A stretch of 64,000 bases of DNA from an uncultured Roseburia sp. (GTDB taxonomy: Bacteria; Bacillota; Clostridia; Lachnospirales; Lachnospiraceae), in contig CANRYS010000008.1 in NCBI GenBank assembly GCA_947644305.1, forward strand, positions 62,001-126,000, read 5' to 3'. Each line of letters begins with the position of its first letter. Position 1 is the stretch's first letter. This document shows, one piece after another, positions 26,990-34,530 of the stretch. Under the pieces are notes generated by a model. That model was not told the origin of the DNA. It saw only the letters and a list, made by a program, of their open reading frames with translations, and searched no databases. The translations under genes were made by a program, and so were the position numbers.

Positions 26990-28222
26990 ATGAGGCGACC
27001 AGAGATCTGTATTCCGATTACGGATACGAAGAGAGACAGGATTATTCAGAGGGCAAAAGAGTTTGCGGTTCTGCCGGCGGAGCTGGTGGAATGGAGGGTG
27101 GATTTTTTTGTCGGATATGAGAAGGAAATAATCAGTGTTGTGAGGGAACTTAGAGAGGTTCTCCGGGAGAAAAAACTTATCTTTACTTTGAGGACAGTAC
27201 AGGAGGGCGGAGAGGAAAACGGGAGCCGTTTTGACTATGCCACCCTGTTAAGCGATGTGGCGGCAAGCGGTCTTGCGGATTATGTGGATGTGGAGATCCG
27301 CAGGGACCCGGACGCGGTGAAAACCGTGATCCAGGCAGCAGAACAGAGTGGTACCAGTATCATTGGATCCTTTCATGATTTCACACAGACCCCTTCAGAA
27401 GAAGAGATCATACATATTCTGGAGGAGGCAAGGATTTGTGGTGCGGACATTGGTAAGGTGGCGTGTATGCCTTCTACCGATGTAGAAAAGGGCCGTGAGG
27501 ATGCGGTACGTTTGCTGGCGGCGACGGAGCATATGAAGGAGAAATATGCGGATTTTCCGCTGATTACCATGTGTATGGGAGAGGCAGGAAAGATGACGAG
27601 ACTGTATGGGGGCCTGTATGGTTCTGAAGTTTCTTTTGGGTGCGTGGGCAGGGCATCCGCACCGGGACAGATCGAGTTATCTGAGATGAAGGATGTATTT
27701 GACAAACTATATTCTGGTAAAAAACACATTGCCCTCATCGGTTTTATGGGAGTGGGAAAGTCCACCGTTTCCAGGGCACTTCATCGTCTCAGTAGAAGGC
27801 CGGAGATCGACACCGACCAAAGGATCGTAAAACAGCAGGGGTGTCCCATCTCCCAGATCTTTGAGGAGAGGGGGGAACTGTATTTCCGGCAGTTGGAGAC
27901 TGATATTATCGACGAACTGGCGACCATGGAGCCAGGGATCATATCCTGCGGCGGCGGTATGGCGCTCCGGGATATCAATGTGAAAAAGCTGCGAGTCATC
28001 GGCGAGATCGTATTTTTGACGGCAGAGCCAGAGACGATCTACGAGCGGGTGAAGAACAGCACAGACCGCCCGCTTCTCAATGGAAATATGAATGTGCCTT
28101 ATATCCGGGATCTCATGGAAAAGCGCCAGCCGTTCTATGAAAAGGCGGCCACCGTCACCGTTTCTACCGACGGAAAGAGCGCGGAGCAGATCGCAAGGGA
28201 GATCTTGACTGCCGTTTCATAA
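26990..28222 (+). CDS. Fused type I 3-dehydroquinate dehydratase and shikimate kinase
   Basis: One 410-residue polypeptide carries two shikimate-pathway enzymes. Residues 1-240 are type I dehydroquinase (AroD): the catalytic His129 (SFHDFTQ) and Schiff-base Lys156 (DIGKVACMP) are both present. Residues 245-410 are shikimate kinase (AroK): Walker A GFMGVGKST (251-259), the substrate-binding DTDQRI, RGELYFRQLE, and the CGGGMALR motif. Shikimate dehydrogenase, which acts between these two steps, is not part of the fusion and not in the window. The reading frame is continuous and both active sites look intact, so the fusion is real. The start is ATG 26990. Confidence 0.95.
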   Translation: MRRPEICIPITDTKRDRIIQRAKEFAVLPAELVEWRVDFFVGYEKEIISVVRELREVLREKKLIFTLRTVQEGGEENGSRFDYATLLSDVAASGLADYVDVEIRRDPDAVKTVIQAAEQSGTSIIGSFHDFTQTPSEEEIIHILEEARICGADIGKVACMPSTDVEKGREDAVRLLAATEHMKEKYADFPLITMCMGEAGKMTRLYGGLYGSEVSFGCVGRASAPGQIELSEMKDVFDKLYSGKKHIALIGFMGVGKSTVSRALHRLSRRPEIDTDQRIVKQQGCPISQIFEERGELYFRQLETDIIDELATMEPGIISCGGGMALRDINVKKLRVIGEIVFLTAEPETIYERVKNSTDRPLLNGNMNVPYIRDLMEKRQPFYEKAATVTVSTDGKSAEQIAREILTAVS

Positions 28223-28309
28223 GGCACAGCCCTGGTCTGTTATTTTGTGCACGGTAAGAACCTGCAAATAAAGTAGTTGGAAATAAACTGGAAACCTAGA
28301 AAATTTCTC

Positions 28310-28338
28310 TTGAAAAATGATTCAAAATATAATAGAAT
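28310..28338 (+). promoter_or_regulatory. Sigma-A promoter for efp
   Basis: TTGAAA, a 17-base spacer, TAGAAT (28333-28338). It lies about 75 bases before the efp start codon. Confidence 0.75.
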
Positions 28339-28414
28339 AATGCTTAGATGTATTAAATTGTATAGAACGAAATAACAAAAGTATTCTGTACGCAAAGAGC
28401 AGGAGGAACTGAAT

Positions 28415-28972
28415 ATGATTTCAGCAGGAGATTTTAAAAATGGATTGACCATCGAGATAGATGGAACTGTATTTCAGATCATTGAATTTCAGCATGTTAA
28501 GCCGGGCAAGGGTGCAGCATTTGTTCGTACGAAGCTTAAAAATGTTGTAGATGGCGGTGTTGTGGAGAAGACTTTCCGTCCGACGGAAAAATATCCCCAG
28601 GCCCACATCGACAAAAAAGAGATGCAGTATCTGTACGCAGAGGGTGATATGTATAATTTCATGGATATGGAGACATATGACCAGATCGCGCTGGCAGACG
28701 ATGCCATCGGCGATGCGATGAAATTTGTAAAAGAAAATGATATGGTGAAGATGGTATCTTACAAAGGAAATATCTTTTCTGTAGAGCCGCCGATGTTTGC
28801 GGAGCTGGAGGTTACAGAGACTGAGCCTGGTGTGAAGGGTGATACAGCGACAAACGTGACAAAGCCGGCTACCGTAGAGACAGGAGCACAGGTGAACGTT
28901 CCTATTTTTGTAAATCAGGGTGATGTGATTCAGATCGATACCCGTACCGGAGAGTATTTGAAGAGAATCTAA
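28415..28972 (+). CDS. efp: Translation elongation factor P
   Basis: Relieves ribosome stalling at polyproline stretches. The 185-residue protein has the three expected domains: KOW-like (1-65), OB (66-126) and C-terminal OB (127-185, ending [20 protein letters not shown]). The tip-loop Lys lies in KPGKGAAF at about residue 32, the position modified in some species. AGGAGG precedes the ATG, its own promoter lies upstream and a terminator-like hairpin follows, so it is monocistronic. It probably matters here for proline-rich proteins. Confidence 0.97.
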   Translation: MISAGDFKNGLTIEIDGTVFQIIEFQHVKPGKGAAFVRTKLKNVVDGGVVEKTFRPTEKYPQAHIDKKEMQYLYAEGDMYNFMDMETYDQIALADDAIGDAMKFVKENDMVKMVSYKGNIFSVEPPMFAELEVTETEPGVKGDTATNVTKPATVETGAQVNVPIFVNQGDVIQIDTRTGEYLKRI

Positions 28973-29040
28973 TGCCTGACATCAAATGATAACAGGAAAA
29001 CCATCCGGGAAATTAAAATTATAGAGAATATGAGTTTTTT

Positions 29041-29080
29041 CAAGAGGGCTGTAGAACGGCTCTCTTGATTTTGGTTTTAA
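29041..29080 (+). terminator. Terminator after efp
   Basis: CAAGAG pairs with CTCTTG, extended inside by further imperfect pairing around a TGTAGAA loop, followed by the T-rich tract ATTTTGGTTTT. It lies 69 bases after the efp stop. Confidence 0.7.
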
Positions 29081-29107
29081 GGGAAAAATCTAAATAACCG
29101 TATGAAG

Positions 29108-29122
29108 TGGTTTTTAAAACCA
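29108..29122. promoter_or_regulatory. 15-base perfect palindrome upstream of fabH (possible operator)
   Basis: TGGTTTTTAAAACCA is a perfect dyad around a central T, 38 bases before the fabH start. Its position fits a repressor site controlling fabH, for example by a MarR-family FabT-like regulator, but it does not match an operator I can name with certainty. Confidence 0.4.
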
Positions 29123-29160
29123 AATCACAGAGGATCGTATTTTATTTTGGAGGAGATTTC

Positions 29161-30135
29161 ATGGCAGTTAAGATTATCGGAACAGGGAGTTATTTACCGA
29201 AGAATGTAGCGGATAATCAGTTTTTATCCACCATCGTGGATACCAATGATGAATGGATCAGCCAGCGGACAGGAATCAAGGAACGTCATTTGTCCAGCGG
29301 AAGCAAGGAGGGAACCTCCTTTATGGCGATCGAGGCGGCCAAGGCGGCTCTTGATAATGCGGGAATAACGCCAGAGGATCTGGATCTGATCATTGTGGCA
29401 ACGGTGTCAGCTGACACCTACGTTCCCAGTACTTCCTGTCAGGTGCAAGGGGAGATCGGTGCGATCCGTGCCACCTGCTTTGATTTGAATGCTGCTTGTT
29501 CTGGCTTTTTGTTTTCGATGAATACGGCAAATGCCTATCTTGAGATGGGGATGGCGAGGACGGCATTGATCATTGGCGCGGAGACGCTGTCCCGCGAGGT
29601 GGATTGGTCAGACCGCAGTACTTGTATTCTCTTTGGTGACGGTGCCGGTGCTGCCGTGTTGAAAAGAGTGGAGGGTGAAGGCGGGATACTCGCCAGCGTT
29701 ACCGGTTCCGATGGAACCCAGGGAGATGTCCTGACCTGTAAGGGCAGAGGGATCCAGAATCCATTCTATAAGAGTAGAAGGAAAAAAGATTATATCCAGA
29801 TGCAGGGGCAGGCGGTGTTCCGTTTTGCGGTGTCAACCGTCCCCAAATACATCAAACATATTTTAAAAAAGACAGAGCTGGAGCCGGATGATATCAAATA
29901 CTACATCTTGCATCAGGCAAACCGCAGGATCTTAGAGCTGATCGCAAAGAGGTTAAAAGTGGATATGGATAAAATACCGATGAACCTTGACCACTATGGC
30001 AATACCTCTTCGGCAAGCATTCCGATTCTTTTGGATGAGCTCAACCGCAATGGTCTTCTGGAGGAGGGAGATAAGATTGTTCTCTCTGGTTTTGGCGGTG
30101 GTTTGACCTGGGGAGCGACGCTGGTCGAGTGGTAA
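29161..30135 (+). CDS. fabH: Beta-ketoacyl-ACP synthase III
   Basis: Starts fatty-acid synthesis by condensing acetyl-CoA (or branched acyl-CoA) with malonyl-ACP. The 324-residue protein has the catalytic triad: Cys113 (NAACSGFLFS), His in ILHQANRRI and Asn in DHYGNTSSASIP, plus DTNDEWISQRTGI near the N-terminus. The ATG follows GGAGGAG. No other fab gene flanks it, so in this genome the initiating enzyme is separated from the rest of the elongation genes and fabV is 17 kb away. A GC-rich hairpin lies just downstream. Confidence 0.96.
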   Translation: MAVKIIGTGSYLPKNVADNQFLSTIVDTNDEWISQRTGIKERHLSSGSKEGTSFMAIEAAKAALDNAGITPEDLDLIIVATVSADTYVPSTSCQVQGEIGAIRATCFDLNAACSGFLFSMNTANAYLEMGMARTALIIGAETLSREVDWSDRSTCILFGDGAGAAVLKRVEGEGGILASVTGSDGTQGDVLTCKGRGIQNPFYKSRRKKDYIQMQGQAVFRFAVSTVPKYIKHILKKTELEPDDIKYYILHQANRRILELIAKRLKVDMDKIPMNLDHYGNTSSASIPILLDELNRNGLLEEGDKIVLSGFGGGLTWGATLVEW

Positions 30136-30156
30136 AACTGAGAATTTAGCTAAGGA

Positions 30157-30179
30157 GCCCTGCGGTTTGTCCGCAGGGC
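30157..30179 (+). terminator. GC-rich hairpin after fabH
   Basis: GCCCTGCGG pairs perfectly with CCGCAGGGC around a five-base loop, 21 bases after the fabH stop. No T run follows, so it is a weak or partial terminator, or an RNA-stabilising hairpin. Confidence 0.5.
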
Positions 30180-30202
30180 GAACTAATTTACGCAAAGGTA
30201 AA

Positions 30203-30274
30203 GTTGAATAGAAGCAGAGCTGCCTATTCAAACTGATTCAAGTATTGTTTGTGCCACCTGTGGCGGCATGTTTG
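30203..30274. repeat. Dispersed repeat, short copy (relative at 36540-36709)
   Basis: Inverted ends GTTGAATAG...CTATTCAAAC enclose a short loop (AAGCAGAGCTGC). They are followed by a segment, TGATTCAAGTATTGTTTGTG, and the hairpin TGCCACCTGTGGCGGCA, then TGTTTG. The same order and almost the same bases occur at 36540-36709, where the loop is much longer. The unit ends immediately before the ribosome binding site of the nucleosidase-like gene, so it forms that gene's 5' leader. Confidence 0.8.
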
Positions 30275-30285
30275 GAGGAAAGAGA

Positions 30286-30999
30286 ATGAGAAAGAAAATA
30301 TTGATACAGGGTGCGATGGAAAGTGAGATCTGCTGGTATCTGGAGCAGGAATGTTTTCAGAAAGCGGAGAAGATCATCAGAAATGGTTTTCTCTTCTATC
30401 GGACGGAGCAGGATGACAGGGAGATGCTTCTGCAGTTGACTAAGATGGGAACGGTATATGCTGCCATCGCCACTATGACAGCCATTTATGAATTTCAGCC
30501 GGATGTTATCATCAATCAGGGAACCGCCGGAGCCCAGGTGGATACGTTAAAAAGCGGAGATCTGGTGATCGGCAGACAGGCAGTCAATGTACATTCCCTG
30601 GAGATGCCCAAACGTGATTTTGGAGAGGGCATGGCGCCAGAAGAGTGGGTGAAAATGGAAACAGAGTATATGGATGCGGACCCAGATCTGGTTCAGAAAT
30701 TTGAACAGGGGATCGGAAAGGAGACCCGGAGAGGAAAGGTGGTTACTGGAATTCTTGGGACGGGGGATCTCTTTAGCAAGGAAAAGGACAGGATCCAATG
30801 GCTGCATAAGACTTTTGGTCATCTCAGCGAGGATATGGAAACTTTCGCGGTGTATAAGGCATGCCAAGAATGCGGCGTTCCCTGTGTGTCGCTGCGGGTG
30901 ATCTCGAACAATGAACTTTTGAATGAAGATTATGATAAGTGGACGTCCTTGGAGTTGCAGAGGGTGATCTGGGAGACAATAAATTCAGGAATATTTTGA
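30286..30999 (+). CDS. Nucleoside phosphorylase / MTA-SAH nucleosidase-like protein
   Basis: A 237-residue member of the nucleoside phosphorylase superfamily closest in layout to MTA/SAH nucleosidase: INQGTAGAQV (Gly-rich phosphate-type loop) and EDMETFAVYKACQECGVP (the purine/ribose Met-Glu motif). In MTA/SAH nucleosidases the next strand ends R-A-I-S-D, with Asp as general acid; here it reads RVISNN, so the catalytic Asp is replaced by Asn. The substrate may therefore differ, for example a futalosine-hydrolase-like or other nucleoside. ATG 30286 follows TTGGAGG. No SAM-cycle gene is adjacent. Confidence 0.75.
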   Translation: MRKKILIQGAMESEICWYLEQECFQKAEKIIRNGFLFYRTEQDDREMLLQLTKMGTVYAAIATMTAIYEFQPDVIINQGTAGAQVDTLKSGDLVIGRQAVNVHSLEMPKRDFGEGMAPEEWVKMETEYMDADPDLVQKFEQGIGKETRRGKVVTGILGTGDLFSKEKDRIQWLHKTFGHLSEDMETFAVYKACQECGVPCVSLRVISNNELLNEDYDKWTSLELQRVIWETINSGIF

Positions 31000-31043
31000 T
31001 ATGATTGTATAGGAACGGTCAGTAAAATAGTGTGGAATCATCA

Positions 31044-31072
31044 TTGTACATTTTTCCAATACATCGTATAAT
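31044..31072 (+). promoter_or_regulatory. Sigma-A promoter for the GH43 locus
   Basis: TTGTAC, a 17-base spacer, then a perfect TATAAT (31067-31072), followed about 34 bases later by the GTG start. It probably drives the three-gene GH43-lipoprotein-GH43 group. Confidence 0.78.
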
Positions 31073-31105
31073 GGAACTATAATAAATTTGGAGGTAAAAG
31101 ACAGA

Positions 31106-32890
31106 GTGAGAGATATTTTATGCTATACGAGAAAACCTATTGACGAGTTTTATTATGATCCAAAACTGGCTTACAGTATGCACCTTGCCCTGGGAGAAGA
31201 AGGGGGATTTCATGCCCTCAATCACAATTCGGGGGTGCTGTTTGCCAAGGCCACAGAAAATGAAGATGGTTCGCTGAATGCAAAAAGCATCCGCGATCCC
31301 TATCTGTTTGTGATGCGAGATGGTACATACGGAGTATTGGCTGTGCGGGTAGACGGTGACGGCGGTGAGGATGTGGAGAGTACCGGTAAAGTCCTGTTTT
31401 TTACCAGTCACGATCTGCTGGAGTACAGAGAAGAAGGTCTTCTGGCGCTGTGCGAGGGCGCGGTGGACCAGGTGGTGTGCCATTATGATTCGGAGAAAGA
31501 GATGTATGAATTGTGCTGGTGCCAGTCAGACCGGAAGTGGTACAGGGCAGAGCTGGAACATATAGAGTGCACTGACCAAAAGATCACTGGTGTGAAGGTG
31601 GATGAGCTGGTTCTGCCAGTGGTGGAGACGGAGATCGAAGGGGCGGTGTCAGGAAATGTCATTTCCATACAGGATGATGTGGCAAAGCGATTAGTACAGA
31701 AACTCCAGCCCCCCAGACATATAAAGACGGAAGTACCAGAAGAAGTTCAGGCAGCCAGCCAAGAACAGATGGAGATGGTCTGGGCGAGGGCGTTGTACAG
31801 CGACGGGACAGAAGCGTTAAAGCGGGTGGACTGGAATATGGATACCATCGACTGGAGCCGTCCGGGAGTTTATGAGGCAGAGGGGAAACTTCACCAGGAT
31901 CATTTTCCGTTCCCTATGGCGGAGGACAGGGCGGACCCCTGCATTACATACTGGAACGGAAAATATTATTTTATCGCTACCAATGACGCGGACAAGAACC
32001 ATACTTTGTATGTCAGAGAGGCGGATACCATACCGGGGCTGGTGGATGCTAAAGAGCATCTGATCCTGGATTCGGATACCTACGATTATGTGGGAAATCT
32101 TTTGTGGGCGCCGGAATTTCATGAAATCAAAGGAGAATTGTATATTTTCCTGGCGCTAACCCCAGAAGAGTTTTTCTGGGAGGAATCCCACATCATGAAA
32201 CTGAAGGAAGGCGGAAATCCATCCTGTAAGGAGGACTGGTCGGAGCCGAAAAGGGTGGTTCGCAGCGATGGCAGCCAGTTGTGTGAAGCAGGGAAGACCA
32301 TTACGTTGGATATGACATGCTTTTTCTGGGAAGGAGACTATTATGTCGTCTGGTCACAGAGACAGTTTCTTCCAAAGGATCTGGGGGCCTGGCTCTATAT
32401 CGCTAAATTAAATGCAGACGAACCATGGAAACTGCTCTCGGAACCGGTGCTGCTTTCCAAGCCAGAATACGGATGGGCAAATAACCATACCTTTGTGGAT
32501 GAGGGACCTTTTGCTCTTCCCCAGGAAGAACGCCTGATCCTCACCTTTTCCAGCGCAGCGGTGGACACTTCCTATGTGGTGGGAATCATGACCATCGACA
32601 GAGACAAAGATTTGCTGGATCCGAAAAACTGGAAGAAGGGAAATTATCCCATCATGACATCCCGCAGTGTGGAGGGCGAATTTGGAACGGGCCATAATGC
32701 CTATGTGGTAGATGAATTCGGCGATGTCTGGAATTCCTACCATGCCAGACCGGGGATCCACGGGGAGAGAAGCAGCGGGATTCGTAGGGTTCATTTTGAT
32801 ATCGACGGTCTGCCGGTACTGGATCTGGTGGAAACCCAGGATGTATCCGAAGAAATCAGTCGGGTAAAGACAAAAGTCGTGGTTGGATAG
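31106..32890 (+). CDS. GH43-family glycoside hydrolase (two-part, about 594 residues)
   Basis: A beta-propeller glycosidase of the GH43 type, expected to cleave arabinofuranosyl or xylosyl linkages. The second part (about 265-594) carries the recognisable propeller repeats: EDRADPCITYWNGKYYFIAT (general-base Asp region), LLWAPEFHEIKGELYIFLA (the family's APEx motif), and the late FGTGHNAYV. The first 200 residues contain a second, incomplete propeller-like start (SIRDPYLFVMRDGTYGVLAV), so the protein is longer than simple GH43 enzymes. No signal peptide is present, so it is probably cytosolic and acts on imported oligosaccharides. The start is GTG 31106, eleven bases after GGAGG; TTG 31088 is the in-frame alternative. 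Confidence 0.82.
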   Translation: MRDILCYTRKPIDEFYYDPKLAYSMHLALGEEGGFHALNHNSGVLFAKATENEDGSLNAKSIRDPYLFVMRDGTYGVLAVRVDGDGGEDVESTGKVLFFTSHDLLEYREEGLLALCEGAVDQVVCHYDSEKEMYELCWCQSDRKWYRAELEHIECTDQKITGVKVDELVLPVVETEIEGAVSGNVISIQDDVAKRLVQKLQPPRHIKTEVPEEVQAASQEQMEMVWARALYSDGTEALKRVDWNMDTIDWSRPGVYEAEGKLHQDHFPFPMAEDRADPCITYWNGKYYFIATNDADKNHTLYVREADTIPGLVDAKEHLILDSDTYDYVGNLLWAPEFHEIKGELYIFLALTPEEFFWEESHIMKLKEGGNPSCKEDWSEPKRVVRSDGSQLCEAGKTITLDMTCFFWEGDYYVVWSQRQFLPKDLGAWLYIAKLNADEPWKLLSEPVLLSKPEYGWANNHTFVDEGPFALPQEERLILTFSSAAVDTSYVVGIMTIDRDKDLLDPKNWKKGNYPIMTSRSVEGEFGTGHNAYVVDEFGDVWNSYHARPGIHGERSSGIRRVHFDIDGLPVLDLVETQDVSEEISRVKTKVVVG

Positions 32891-32892
32891 AC

Positions 32893-32943
32893 TGGCTCGA
32901 TGGCGCAGGACAAAACAGGGTTCAAATTTGCGCCATCCAGCTA
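32893..32943. repeat. Short relative of the long hairpin element
   Basis: The 51-base palindrome starts TGGCTCGATGGCGCA and ends TGCGCCATCCAGCTA (13 of 15 pair). Its right half (CAGGGTTCAAATTTGCGCCA) is nearly the right arm of the 19259-19422 element. It appears to be an internally deleted copy. It sits between the GH43 gene and the lipoprotein gene and may act as a processing or attenuation hairpin. Confidence 0.75.
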
Positions 32944-32998
32944 TGGAATAATCACGGAATGAAATCGTGGTCCACCTGTTGGGAAAGGAGTGGGTTGT

Positions 32999-34477
32999 AT
33001 GTGGAAAAGATGGGGATTTGCCGGGGTACTGGCAGCAGTCGTTTTAACGCTTCCAGGATGTGAAGGGTTTGAAAAAACGGCGAGAGACAAGGTTGTGACA
33101 GGGGCGGCTGTGGAGGAGAGTAAGGACGTGGACGTTCTTGGGGATGGTGGACAGCCGGTTCAAGAAGAAAACGAAAAGTATGCCGAAGAGATCGAGTTTT
33201 TCTGCGAGGCGCTGAAAGTGCCAAAGGATCAGTTAACGCTGTACCACGGTTTTTCAGATCCGAATGGGAATCATTGTTTGGATATTGGGGTCCAGGGAGA
33301 TCTGGAGAAAAGCGGCACCTTTATTATAGGCTGGTTTTTCGACTACCGTGAAGAAATAGAGCACAGACGCATATTAAAAGTGGTTTCCGATCAGGAACTG
33401 GATGATAACGGGGTGCATCTCTCCTTTAGCAATAAACCTTTTGATGTCTGTAAGTTGGTTTATGACAGCAGGTGGGAAGAAAAGCTCTTGGGAATGGAAG
33501 AGTTGGTTCCGGTAAAACCGGAGATTGATGACTCCTTTGTAAAAAAATACAAAGAGACTCTATTGGGGACAGGTAGTATCTGGGAATCCTATGACGGTTT
33601 TATCGACGATAAAGGAGATTATTGTGTTTCATATGTGGGGGACGTATCCGACGGATGGGTGAAAGGTGTATTTGACGGGAAAGACTGGAAGTGTTCAAGG
33701 ATTCCGGAGCTGCAGGACGAGGGAGCGGATTACAATTTCTTCGGTGGAAGCCTTGATGGCATCTGGTATTATGATTATTATACGGAAAAGATACTGCGCG
33801 GATACGCGTCCGATGGAAAAAAGAAAGTGGAAATGGATGTTTCCCAGTGGGTGAATGACCAGGATCTGCCAGTCAAGGGCAATGTGGAGATCCATATACT
33901 GAACAACAGGAAAGCAATTTTTTCATATAAAGACGATTCGGATGCTAGGCATAGTGTTCTTGTGGGTCTTCCGGGGGGAACCATAGAAAGGAAGTATGCT
34001 GCTCCTTTTTCGGGGATCAGCCAGGGTGATACTTTGTATGAATATCTGGGACCAAGTATGGAGCTCTGCAAAATGACCGACTGGAAGACGGGAGAGGTCA
34101 GGGAATGCCTGGATCTCAGTCCGATCATCGAGGAGGGACAGGCGGAAAAGAATTACTTCACCTATAACAAGGAAACTGGAGATTTATTTACTCTGGAAGG
34201 CCAGTTGGGGGAATCTTATGTCAGCTCAGGGAATTATTCAATAAAACTGAGTGTTTACAAGGATACTTTGTACATCTGTTATTACTCTGGGGTATACCGC
34301 TATAACAGTGAAAAGAAAGTTTTGGAAAAGATCCTGGATGGTAAAAAGCAGCCAAAATTTCAGCAGATGTATGCAAACTTTGACGTGGGTAAGGATGAGA
34401 ACATATATATGCTTGGGTTTCTCGGCGGAGGAGACGACGAGGGAGCCAACGACTTTTTATATTTAAGAAAGAAATAA
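32999..34477 (+). CDS. Lipoprotein of unknown function between two GH43 genes
   Basis: A 492-residue secreted lipoprotein: a basic N-terminus (MWKRW), a hydrophobic stretch and the lipobox LPGC at residues 21-24. After a short acidic linker the mature part contains repeated strand-rich segments with Tyr and Gly-Asp turns (for example IWYYDYYTEKILRG, VYRYNSEKKVLEKI, NIYMLGFLGG) that resemble beta-propeller or WD-like blades, not a solute-binding protein fold. ATG 32999 lies eight bases after AAAGGAG. It could be a glycan-binding surface protein for the neighbouring GH43 enzymes; the function is not recognised. Confidence 0.75.
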   Translation: MWKRWGFAGVLAAVVLTLPGCEGFEKTARDKVVTGAAVEESKDVDVLGDGGQPVQEENEKYAEEIEFFCEALKVPKDQLTLYHGFSDPNGNHCLDIGVQGDLEKSGTFIIGWFFDYREEIEHRRILKVVSDQELDDNGVHLSFSNKPFDVCKLVYDSRWEEKLLGMEELVPVKPEIDDSFVKKYKETLLGTGSIWESYDGFIDDKGDYCVSYVGDVSDGWVKGVFDGKDWKCSRIPELQDEGADYNFFGGSLDGIWYYDYYTEKILRGYASDGKKKVEMDVSQWVNDQDLPVKGNVEIHILNNRKAIFSYKDDSDARHSVLVGLPGGTIERKYAAPFSGISQGDTLYEYLGPSMELCKMTDWKTGEVRECLDLSPIIEEGQAEKNYFTYNKETGDLFTLEGQLGESYVSSGNYSIKLSVYKDTLYICYYSGVYRYNSEKKVLEKILDGKKQPKFQQMYANFDVGKDENIYMLGFLGGGDDEGANDFLYLRKK

Positions 34478-34530
34478 AGACAAAAATGCTGCGGGGAATG
34501 CGGCAGGGAAAGCGAGGAGGAAATAAGGCA

